Shown: positions 23,420 through 29,751 of the stretch, one piece after another
Numbering within the stretch: position 1 is the stretch's first letter
Layout of the letters: every line of letters starts with the position of its first letter
Assembly: GCA_002366645.1 (NCBI GenBank)
Contig: DFBM01000199.1
Span: 1 to 31,292 of the forward strand
Direction of reading: 5' to 3'
Length of the DNA stretch: 31,292 nucleotides
DNA from: Rhodobacterales bacterium UBA3080
GTDB lineage: Bacteria; Pseudomonadota; Alphaproteobacteria; Rhodobacterales; Rhodobacteraceae
The notes under the pieces: generated by a model
The model's database searches: none
What the model was told of the DNA's origin: nothing
The model's input: the letters and a program-made list of their open reading frames with translations, nothing else
Program-made: the position numbers and the translations under genes

Positions 23420-24036
23420 TCGTTGAACTCCTTCAACATCGTTTCGGCTTTTGCCATATCTTCTGGCGTGTTCACGTTAAAAAACGGATCAGCACCGTCA
23501 TAATTAAACACAATTTTCGCGCATCCATGTGGCTCCGTCCATTGTACAACCTTGCGAACCCCGTCTTTAAGCGCTGCGCGTAGATCATCCCTTAGCGCCA
23601 CTGACCAAAGGCCAAACGTCGGATGTCGTGCAAATTTTCGCACTGGATCGGGCGTCATTGCCATCGCCAGCGGCGAGTTTTCAGACTCCTGCGCCATTTG
23701 CAGCGCAATCAGCAAGTTGTCCGGAAAAAAAGGGGTATCAGCTGCTGCCGTGACAATATAGTCCGCGCCCTGCGCGTGCGCCCAGTCCATGCCAGCCAGC
23801 ACACCTGCCAGCGGTCCCGCAAAGCCTTCGATCGAATCCGACACCACAGGCAAGCCATATTCAGCAAATCGTTCCGGGTCACCATTCGCATTCAATACGA
23901 TCGAATCCACCTGTGGCGCGAGCCGCGCAATCACATGCGCCAAAATCGTTTTCCCGCCAAGCTCCAGTAACGACTTGTCGCCACCGCCCATTCTGGAGGA
24001 TTGTCCGCCAGCCAGAATAACGCCTACAACTTTCAT
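23416..24036 (-). CDS. mobA: Molybdenum cofactor guanylyltransferase
   Basis: 206 residues from the ATG at 24036 (a GTG one codon earlier is less likely). Transfers GMP from GTP to Mo-molybdopterin, giving the dinucleotide cofactor of the DMSO-reductase family (for example formate dehydrogenases, nitrate reductase). The nucleotidyltransferase signature is LAGGQSSRMGGGDK (8-21). The metal-site aspartate lies in VTAAADTPFFPDNL, and FFNVNTPEDM near the C-terminus is also typical. It overlaps the fdhD stop by one base (TGATG) and the mobB start by four bases. Confidence 0.95.
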   Translation of the reverse strand: MKVVGVILAGGQSSRMGGGDKSLLELGGKTILAHVIARLAPQVDSIVLNANGDPERFAEYGLPVVSDSIEGFAGPLAGVLAGMDWAHAQGADYIVTAAADTPFFPDNLLIALQMAQESENSPLAMAMTPDPVRKFARHPTFGLWSVALRDDLRAALKDGVRKVVQWTEPHGCAKIVFNYDGADPFFNVNTPEDMAKAETMLKEFNE

Positions 24037-24926
24037 CACGATTTACCCTTGCGCGCGGACTTTTTCGGCTCGTCCGGAACCGACGCAATGTCCGCATCCC
24101 ATTCCAACCGCTCCTCGCCGCTCAGGCAAATAAAGCGCTTTCCGCGCATACGTCCGATCAACGTCAAACCTACCTGCCGCGCGATCTCGACACCCCAAGC
24201 TGTGAAACCGGAGCGCGAAGCCAGCGTCGGTATCCCCATCATCGCCGTCTTGATCACCATTTCCGACGTCAAACGCCCCGTCGTATACATAATCTTGTCA
24301 TCGGCACTTTCGCCATTCAACATCATCCAGCCGGCAATCTTGTCCACGGCATTATGCCGTCCGACGTCTTCCATATAAACTAACGGCGTGTCCTCACGAC
24401 AAAGTACGGACCCATGAATAGCCCCCGCCTCCAGATACAAACTCGGCATGGTGTTAATCTGGTGGGCCAAGGAATACAGCCAGCTTGTCTTCAGATGGTT
24501 TGGCGGAAGCTTAACGTCATCCAGCCCCTCCATCATGTCACCAAAAACCGTCCCGACCGCACAACCAGAGGTCCGCGTTTTCTTCTTCAGTTTTTCCTCG
24601 TAATCGGTTTTACGCTCGGTGCGAACAACAACCGTTTCGACTTCTTCGTCGAAATCCACGCGGGTGATAACATCATCCGCCAACAGCATCCCCTGATTTC
24701 GCAAATATCCGACCGCCAGATACTCGGGAAAATCCCCGATGGTCATGGCCGTCACGATCTCCTGTGCATTCAGATAGATCGTCAGCGGTCGCTCCTCGAC
24801 CACGCGGATCTCTTGCTTGTCACCATTATGGTCGATGCCGGTAACAGCTCGTGTCAGCCGTGAATTCGTCGGGTCGGGCTTTATCAACAAATGTGTCGTC
24901 ACGTCGCAAAACTCTTGATTGGTCAT
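24036..24926 (-). CDS. fdhD: Formate dehydrogenase accessory sulfurtransferase FdhD
   Basis: 296 residues. FdhD passes sulfur from a cysteine desulfurase to the molybdenum of formate dehydrogenase. The family is recognisable from ERPLTIYLNAQEIVTAMTIG, the lid-loop cysteine region TSGCAVGTVFGD (Cys122), EDVGRHNAVDKIAGW, the YTTGRLTSEMV segment, and LASRSGFTAWGVEIA. Escherichia coli FdhD uses two cysteines (Cys121 and Cys124) in this loop; here only one is seen, which is probably a clade variant. No formate dehydrogenase structural gene is in the window. It diverges from azlC with about 39 bases between starts and leads the four-gene cofactor run. Confidence 0.94.
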   Translation of the reverse strand: MTNQEFCDVTTHLLIKPDPTNSRLTRAVTGIDHNGDKQEIRVVEERPLTIYLNAQEIVTAMTIGDFPEYLAVGYLRNQGMLLADDVITRVDFDEEVETVVVRTERKTDYEEKLKKKTRTSGCAVGTVFGDMMEGLDDVKLPPNHLKTSWLYSLAHQINTMPSLYLEAGAIHGSVLCREDTPLVYMEDVGRHNAVDKIAGWMMLNGESADDKIMYTTGRLTSEMVIKTAMMGIPTLASRSGFTAWGVEIARQVGLTLIGRMRGKRFICLSGEERLEWDADIASVPDEPKKSARKGKS

Positions 24927-24965
24927 AGGGGTATAGCTGCGCTATATGCATTGGGAATTTGCAGC

Positions 24966-25679
24966 ATGGATCAGCATATGTCCAGAACCCGAAGAGTATA
25001 TTGGCAAGGTGTTCGCGCCGGAGCGCCCTTTTTATTGGTCGTCGCCCCGTTCGGCCTGCTTTTTGGCGTCGTCGCGCGCGAGGCTGGCTTCGATATGATC
25101 CAGACTATGGCCATGACCGCACTGGTTATCGCAGGCGCTGCGCAGTTTGCATCAGTGCAATTGCTAGTCGACGGCGCCCCTGTGTTTATCGCCATTCTCA
25201 CCGGTTTGGCGGTCAACCTGCGTATGGTGATGTATTCGGCATCACTGACCCCGCATCTCGGCAAAGCGAGGACTTGGCAAAAGGTTCTAATGGCCTATCT
25301 GATGGTCGACCAGTCTTACGGCGTCTCCATAGAGCAATACCAAAAAGAGCCATCCATGCCTGTGCAGGAGAAGGTCAGCTATTATTTTGGCGTTATTTCG
25401 GCGATCGCACCCTTCTGGTACGGTTTTTCGTTTATCGGAGCACTGGTAGGCTCGGCCATCCCGCCTGAATATGCGCTGGATTTTGCGATTCCGATCACCT
25501 TTATAGCGCTCGTCGCGCCAAGCCTGCGCAGCCTTCCACATCTGGCGGCGGCGGTCGTATCCGTGGTTGTTTCGCTGGCGCTGGCGTGGATGCCCTATAA
25601 TCTGTGGCTAATGATTGCGGCCGTTCTCGCGATGATCACCGGCGCGCAAGTTGAAAAATGGCTGGAGGCACGGAAATGA
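24966..25679 (+). CDS. azlC: AzlC family branched-chain amino acid exporter, large subunit
   Basis: 237 residues from the ATG at 24966; an ATG at 24978 (MSRTRRVYWQG) is also possible, and the open frame upstream runs into fdhD and is not coding. It is a hydrophobic protein with several membrane helices and the AzlC landmarks GAPFLLVVAPFGLLFGVVAREAG near the N-terminus, ITGAAQF-like AGAAQFASVQLL, NLRMVMYSASLTPHL, and VDQSYGV. With AzlD it forms a two-component LIV-E type exporter of branched-chain or related amino acids. The stop overlaps the azlD start in ATGA. A nearby Lrp-type regulator is consistent with amino-acid control. Confidence 0.92.
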   Translation: MDQHMSRTRRVYWQGVRAGAPFLLVVAPFGLLFGVVAREAGFDMIQTMAMTALVIAGAAQFASVQLLVDGAPVFIAILTGLAVNLRMVMYSASLTPHLGKARTWQKVLMAYLMVDQSYGVSIEQYQKEPSMPVQEKVSYYFGVISAIAPFWYGFSFIGALVGSAIPPEYALDFAIPITFIALVAPSLRSLPHLAAAVVSVVVSLALAWMPYNLWLMIAAVLAMITGAQVEKWLEARK

Positions 25680-25999
25680 ACAATCTGGATATCTGGCTGA
25701 CCATTATCTTCCTCGGCGTCGGTACATTCCTGCTGCGCTTCTCGTTTATCGGCCTCGTCGGCGATCGTGAATTGCCCGAATGGTTAACCCGCCACTTGCG
25801 CTATGTCCCCGTCGCGGTAATGCCGGGCTTGATTGCCCCGCTGACGGTTTGGCCACAAGCCACAGGCGGCGAAGTCGATCCGGCCCGCTTGATCGCTGCC
25901 GGTACCGCTCTGCTTATCGGCAGCATTTTCCGCAGCGTACTGGGCGCGATTTTCAGCGGTATGGCTGCACTTTACGGCGTATTATATCTGCTGGCCTAA
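25676..25999 (+). CDS. azlD: AzlD family branched-chain amino acid exporter, small subunit
   Basis: 107 residues from the ATG at 25676, which overlaps the azlC stop and has GGAGG nine bases upstream (a longer frame from 25658 is not needed). Four hydrophobic segments and the AzlD pattern: MNNLDIWLTIIFLGVGTFLL, then RHLRYVPVAVMPGLIAPL, a common AzlD core sequence, then a hydrophobic C-terminus. It partners AzlC as the second half of the exporter. Its TAA stop interlocks with the TAG of the convergent Lrp gene within CTAA (25996-25999). Confidence 0.92.
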   Translation: MNNLDIWLTIIFLGVGTFLLRFSFIGLVGDRELPEWLTRHLRYVPVAVMPGLIAPLTVWPQATGGEVDPARLIAAGTALLIGSIFRSVLGAIFSGMAALYGVLYLLA

Positions 26000-26457
26000 A
26001 GCGGAAGTGCGGTCGTTTTAAACACGGTCCGCAAGGCGAAACTGGATTGCATCTGCGCCACGCCGGGAAGCCGCGCGAGGTATTGCCTATGAATACGGGC
26101 AAAGTCGTCGGTATCGCGCGCAACAACCTTCAACAGGTAGTCTGCCGTTCCTGCCATCAAATGACATTCCAACACATCCGGCACCCGCGCCACTTGCTTC
26201 TCGAAAGCGTCCAAAAGCTCGTCCGCCTGACCGGACAAAGTTATCTCGACGAATACCGTCGAAGGCCGGTCCACAGCGCGCGGATTCAACAACGCTACAT
26301 AGTCGCGAATAACCCCTTCGTCCTCCAACCGCTGGATTCGGCGGTGGCAGGCGGAGGGTGAAAGGTTCACCTTCTCGGCCATTTCGGCATTGGATATCCG
26401 GCCCTTTCGCTGAAGAGTCTCCAGAATCTTTATATCGAGCGCATCCATTCGACTCAT
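25996..26457 (-). CDS. Lrp/AsnC family regulator, likely controlling alanine dehydrogenase
   Basis: 153 residues. The N-terminal helix-turn-helix includes LDIKILETLQRKGRISNAEM and LSPSACHRRIQRLEDEGVI, the latter close to the Lrp/BkdR recognition helix. The C-terminal RAM (ligand-binding) domain follows, with the VLECHLMAGTADYLLKVVA strand-turn. It assembles as dimers to octamers and responds to amino acids. It diverges from ald across a 142-base spacer with a perfect palindrome, and such pairs usually encode the activator of ald (AldR-type); that assignment rests on context. An ATG at 26448 is an alternative start. Confidence 0.92.
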   Translation of the reverse strand: MSRMDALDIKILETLQRKGRISNAEMAEKVNLSPSACHRRIQRLEDEGVIRDYVALLNPRAVDRPSTVFVEITLSGQADELLDAFEKQVARVPDVLECHLMAGTADYLLKVVARDTDDFARIHRQYLARLPGVAQMQSSFALRTVFKTTALPL

Positions 26458-26494
26458 CGCAATAATTCCGCGTAATAGTTATCATTAACGCACA

Positions 26495-26508
26495 ATTATT
26501 CGAATAAT
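26495..26508. promoter_or_regulatory. 14-bp perfect palindrome in the lrp / ald spacer
   Basis: ATTATTCGAATAAT is fully self-complementary and lies between the divergent regulator and alanine dehydrogenase genes, with further AT-rich symmetric sequence nearby (GCAATTGC). Lrp-family proteins bind AT-rich, weakly palindromic 13-15-bp sites, so it is a likely operator of the adjacent regulator. Confidence 0.55.
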
Positions 26509-26599
26509 GCCACTCCATGCAAGATGTATTTGCAAAGCAATTGCACGACGAATCCGGCAATTGTCGCGTAATACAAACTCTTACTTTCACGAGGTTAGC

Positions 26600-27718
26600 A
26601 TGCTCATCGGTTGCCCAGCAGAAATCAAAAATCAGGAATATCGCGTAGGGATCACTCCCGCCGCGGCGCAGGAGGCCGTTGCCAACGGCCATGATGTCAT
26701 CATCCAGAAAGGCGCTGGCGCTGGTGCCGGCTTCCCCGACGAAGAATACATCGCCGCCGGTGCTCGCATCGTGGATAGCGCAGAAGAAATATTCGCAACC
26801 GCCGAGATGGTCGTGAAAGTAAAAGAACCACAAGCCGTGGAGCGCAAGCAGCTGCGTGAAAACCAGATACTGTTCACGTACTTGCACCTCGCACCCGATG
26901 AACCGCAAACCCGAGACTTGCTGGAAAGCGGCGTTACTGCAATCGCATATGAAACCGTAACCGACCGCTCCGGTGGCTTGCCGTTACTCGCCCCGATGTC
27001 CGAAGTCGCTGGCCGCTTGGCCCCGCAAGTAGGCAGCTGGACTCTGCAAAAAGCAAACGGCGGGCGTGGCGTGCTAATGGGTGGCGTTCCGGGAATTGCA
27101 CCTGCAAAAGTGGCCGTCATTGGGGGCGGTGTTGTAGGTACGCACGCCGCCAAAATTGCCGCAGGCATGGGGGCCGACGTTACAGTTCTAGATATGTCCC
27201 TAAACCGAATGCGGTATCTCGATGATGTTTTCGGCGGTCTGTTCAAAACCCGCTACGCGTCGAAAGGCAACACCGCCGAATTGGTCGCCGAGGCGGACAT
27301 GGTTATCGGCGCTGTCCTGATCCCGGGTGCAGCTGCGCCAAAATTGGTGTCACGCGCGCAATTGTCGACGATGAAGCCCAGTGCGGCAATTGTTGACGTA
27401 GCCATCGACCAAGGTGGCTGCTTCGAGACTTCGCACGCCACCACTCATGACGACCCAATCTACAAGGTTGATGGTATCATGCATTACTGCGTGGCCAACA
27501 TGCCGGGCGCCGTCGCGCGCACTTCGACCATTGCGCTTGGGAACGCCACGATGCCATTCATGGTCGCGCTGGCAAATAAAGGCTGGAAAGAGGCCTGCGC
27601 TGCAGACCCACATCTAATGAACGGCCTAAACACGCATGCTGGTCATCTAACCTACGCCGCAGTTGGCGAGGCATTGGGCATCGACTGTATTACCGCAGAA
27701 GCCGCCCTTAAGATTTAA
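26600..27718 (+). CDS. ald: Alanine dehydrogenase
   Basis: Interconverts L-alanine and pyruvate plus ammonia with NAD. The ATG at 26600 gives 372 residues, the usual size, and has GAGG five bases upstream; the longer open frame covers the regulatory spacer. Motifs are MLIGCPAEIKNQEYRVGITP (Arg15), Lys75 in VKVKEPQ, the pyruvate-site His96 in TYLHLAPD, the NAD fold VAVIGGGVVGTHAAKIAAG, and the MPGAVARTST loop. The enzyme is a cytoplasmic hexamer, generally induced by alanine through the adjacent Lrp-type protein. A terminator follows. Confidence 0.97.
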   Translation: MLIGCPAEIKNQEYRVGITPAAAQEAVANGHDVIIQKGAGAGAGFPDEEYIAAGARIVDSAEEIFATAEMVVKVKEPQAVERKQLRENQILFTYLHLAPDEPQTRDLLESGVTAIAYETVTDRSGGLPLLAPMSEVAGRLAPQVGSWTLQKANGGRGVLMGGVPGIAPAKVAVIGGGVVGTHAAKIAAGMGADVTVLDMSLNRMRYLDDVFGGLFKTRYASKGNTAELVAEADMVIGAVLIPGAAAPKLVSRAQLSTMKPSAAIVDVAIDQGGCFETSHATTHDDPIYKVDGIMHYCVANMPGAVARTSTIALGNATMPFMVALANKGWKEACAADPHLMNGLNTHAGHLTYAAVGEALGIDCITAEAALKI

Positions 27719-27726
27719 TAGTAGGA

Positions 27727-27759
27727 CCCGCCGGAAACTTCTGGCGGGCCTTCTTTCTT
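27727..27759 (+). terminator. Rho-independent terminator after ald
   Basis: CCCGCCGGA (27727-27735) pairs with TCTGGCGGG (27740-27748) with one G-T pair and a short loop, followed by CCTTCTTTCTT. It begins eight bases after the ald stop. Its tail touches the mscL stop, so it probably serves both convergent genes. Confidence 0.85.
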
Positions 27760-28186
27760 AAGATGCTTTCAATAGATCACGAATTTCGGCCAGAAGCTCT
27801 TCCTGCGACGGGCCTTTGGGCTCGGGCGCCGCTTCCGGTTCAGCAGGCTCTTTCGCCGCTTCTTTGGCTTTGTTCACAGCCTTAACCAGCATGAATACAA
27901 CAAAAGCAATGATCAAGAAATTGATAACTGCCATTATAAACGACCCGTAAGCAAACGTGGCGACGCCTGCTTCTTGCGCTTCGGCCAATGTCGCAAATTC
28001 ACCATCACCAAGTAGCACAAACAGGTTGGCGAAATCGATACCGCCGATAAACAGGCTGATAAACGGGTTGATAAGGTCGGCAACCATCGACTTTACGATA
28101 GCTGTAAACGCTGCGCCGATAATGATACCAACGGCCATGTCCATGACATTTCCCTTGGCGATAAAGTCTTTGAATTCCTTAAGCAT
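27758..28186 (-). CDS. mscL: Large-conductance mechanosensitive channel
   Basis: 142 residues. Forms the pentameric inner-membrane emergency valve that opens under hypo-osmotic stress. The N-terminal amphipathic helix MLKEFKDFIAKGNVMDMAVG leads into the first membrane helix (VGIIIGAAFTAIVKSMVADL). Then come the conserved INPFISL, a periplasmic loop with acidic/Ala-rich insertion (GEFATLAEAQEAGVATFAYG), the second helix (FIMAVINFLIIAFVVFMLV), and a charged Ala/Glu/Pro-rich tail with the final cytoplasmic helix EELLAEIRDLL. The length is normal. It lies 79 bases downstream of the LytTR gene but could have its own promoter. Confidence 0.97.
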   Translation of the reverse strand: MLKEFKDFIAKGNVMDMAVGIIIGAAFTAIVKSMVADLINPFISLFIGGIDFANLFVLLGDGEFATLAEAQEAGVATFAYGSFIMAVINFLIIAFVVFMLVKAVNKAKEAAKEPAEPEAAPEPKGPSQEELLAEIRDLLKAS

Positions 28187-28265
28187 TGTGCATCCCCCAT
28201 ATTGCTAGCACGATTTTCAATGCCATCGGAATACAACTTATCCGGCTTTCAATCCAGAACTTTAC

Positions 28266-29120
28266 CTACTTGCCGTCGAGCCATGCCTTAACGTCAGCCA
28301 CTCTGGCACGTGCAATCGGAATGTTTGTACCGTCCTTAAGCACAAGCGTTTTTGCGCCGGACTTACCGCCGAGCCCCTCAATAACCTGCCGTGAAACCCA
28401 ATGCGACCGATGAGGTGTTACGCCGTATTCTTCCGAAAGCTGGCCAACAACATCAGCCAATCTTCCACGAAGAAGTTCGCTGGACGTATCGGTTTTTACT
28501 TCAAGATAATGATCCTGCGACGAAATCGAGCCAATTTCGTTAACCAGAAAGGTTTTCCCTGCAATGACAATAGTGTTGGCAACACTTTGCTTTTCTTCGA
28601 CATCATTTTCACTGTCCAATCCAGCGAGAATGACAGGATGGACGTAAAGCATGAACAGTGTTTCGAACAAGAAACCGAGGAGCAGATTGAACAGCAAATG
28701 GCTCGAGGCCAGTTCGAGTGTGTACGCCTCGCCGGATAAAAGCGAATAGTTGAAATTGTTCAGGAAGGTTGTAATTGCCATCGAGACGAAACCAACCATC
28801 GGGAAATATATGACAAACCAGGAAAATCGCTTCGAAATTTTTATGCAAATAAACAAGATCAGCAAATAGAACGCGGTTATCGTGAGGATCATTGTGAACC
28901 ACAACACCGCTGCCAACGGAACCGAGAGCGTCTCTCTGTAACCGTGAACATTGCTTAAAACCAGAATAGCAACCGCCAGAAAATCCCAAACAAACATCCA
29001 CGGATTGGGCGCGGAGTAGCGCATTTCACGTGTCGTCAAATGGAATTTGCGCCCGATTGCGTCATATATCGGCAATCCGCGCCAACTCTCTTGATGCAAT
29101 CCGGACTCCATTTTATCCAT
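28266..29120 (-). CDS. Membrane-anchored LytTR-type DNA-binding regulator
   Basis: 284 residues from the ATG at 29120. In-frame alternatives are an ATG at 29111 and upstream ones reaching 29240, but those would add a segment of non-conserved character overlapping a large dyad. Four membrane helices lie at about 41-57, 66-93, 100-121 and 138-165. They are joined by a short acidic linker (LDSENDVEEKQ) to a C-terminal LytTR domain (about 182-284) with NEIGSISSQDHYLEVKT and HRSHWVSRQVIEGL, both classic for the fold. There is no receiver domain, so the signal is presumably sensed by the membrane part. Its targets are unknown; neighbours are mscL and ytoQ. Confidence 0.88.
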   Translation of the reverse strand: MDKMESGLHQESWRGLPIYDAIGRKFHLTTREMRYSAPNPWMFVWDFLAVAILVLSNVHGYRETLSVPLAAVLWFTMILTITAFYLLILFICIKISKRFSWFVIYFPMVGFVSMAITTFLNNFNYSLLSGEAYTLELASSHLLFNLLLGFLFETLFMLYVHPVILAGLDSENDVEEKQSVANTIVIAGKTFLVNEIGSISSQDHYLEVKTDTSSELLRGRLADVVGQLSEEYGVTPHRSHWVSRQVIEGLGGKSGAKTLVLKDGTNIPIARARVADVKAWLDGK

Positions 29121-29233
29121 TCCGTGTTTTGTTCCCAACTGTATGTACCCGGGATCACTACGTGGCGGGCGTGCTTTAGAATAATTAGTAACCCAGCAAT
29201 TACCGAAATAAAGTGCGTTTTTTACACACCTCT

Positions 29234-29268
29234 GGGTCATCGGGGGTTAAATACCCTTTCGATGACCC
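29234..29268. repeat. 35-bp nested inverted repeat between ytoQ and the LytTR gene
   Basis: GGGTCATCG (29234-29242) and CGATGACCC (29260-29268) are perfect 9-bp arms. Inside them GGGT (29244-29247) and ACCC (29253-29256) pair around a TAAAT loop. The structure is 30 bases beyond the ytoQ stop and 113 bases before the LytTR start. It lacks a T tract on either strand, so it could be a Rho-assisted terminator, a leader structure, or a protein-binding dyad. Confidence 0.75.
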
Positions 29269-29298
29269 AATTTCCACAACTTTGTATGTAATGCGACT

Positions 29299-29748
29299 TT
29301 AAGCCGGCAATTTGCCGTTGATTATATACTCCAGTATTTGCACGACTTGAAACGGGTGTTCAGCCACTGCCAAAGCCGCCGCATCGACTTCCTTGAGCGG
29401 ATGCTGATGTTCTGGTCCGTGCAGAACTATTAGCGACTTGCCAAGCGCCGCAGCCATGCCCGCGTCAAAGGCGGCGTTCCACTGTTTGTATTTCTCGCCA
29501 AACCGTACAACCACGATATCCGCATCCTCGATTCCCTTGCGGGTGCGGATTGCGTTCAATTGGGCGCCTTTACGGTCGTGCCAAAACTTGTTTTCCTCGG
29601 CGCCCAGAATAGCGACACCACAATCATCCGAGGCGTCGTGATCCGTAACCGGCGCTGAAAACCAGACGTCGAGACCTGCCGCGCCTTCCATAATTTCCTC
29701 GCGCCAACCCGTATGGATTTCGCCGGATAGATAAACTTTCAAAGTCAT
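29299..29748 (-). CDS. YtoQ family protein
   Basis: 149 residues, closely fitting the YtoQ (TIGR03646) family of unknown function: MTLKVYLSGEIHTGWREEI, then FSAPVTDHDASDDCG, an NKFWHDRKGAQLNAIRTRKG segment, VVVRFGEKYKQWNAAFDAG, and LIVLHGPEHQHPLKEVD. The fold resembles nucleoside 2-deoxyribosyltransferase-like proteins; a catalytic role is not proven. It follows pheT by three bases and is clearly co-transcribed with it. A large inverted repeat follows the stop. Confidence 0.9.
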   Translation of the reverse strand: MTLKVYLSGEIHTGWREEIMEGAAGLDVWFSAPVTDHDASDDCGVAILGAEENKFWHDRKGAQLNAIRTRKGIEDADIVVVRFGEKYKQWNAAFDAGMAAALGKSLIVLHGPEHQHPLKEVDAAALAVAEHPFQVVQILEYIINGKLPA

Positions 29749-29751
29749 GTT

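Noticed and set aside
24891..24965. N-terminal extension of azlC by 25 residues
   Set aside because: It would overlap the divergent fdhD start, and the extra sequence is not typical of AzlC.
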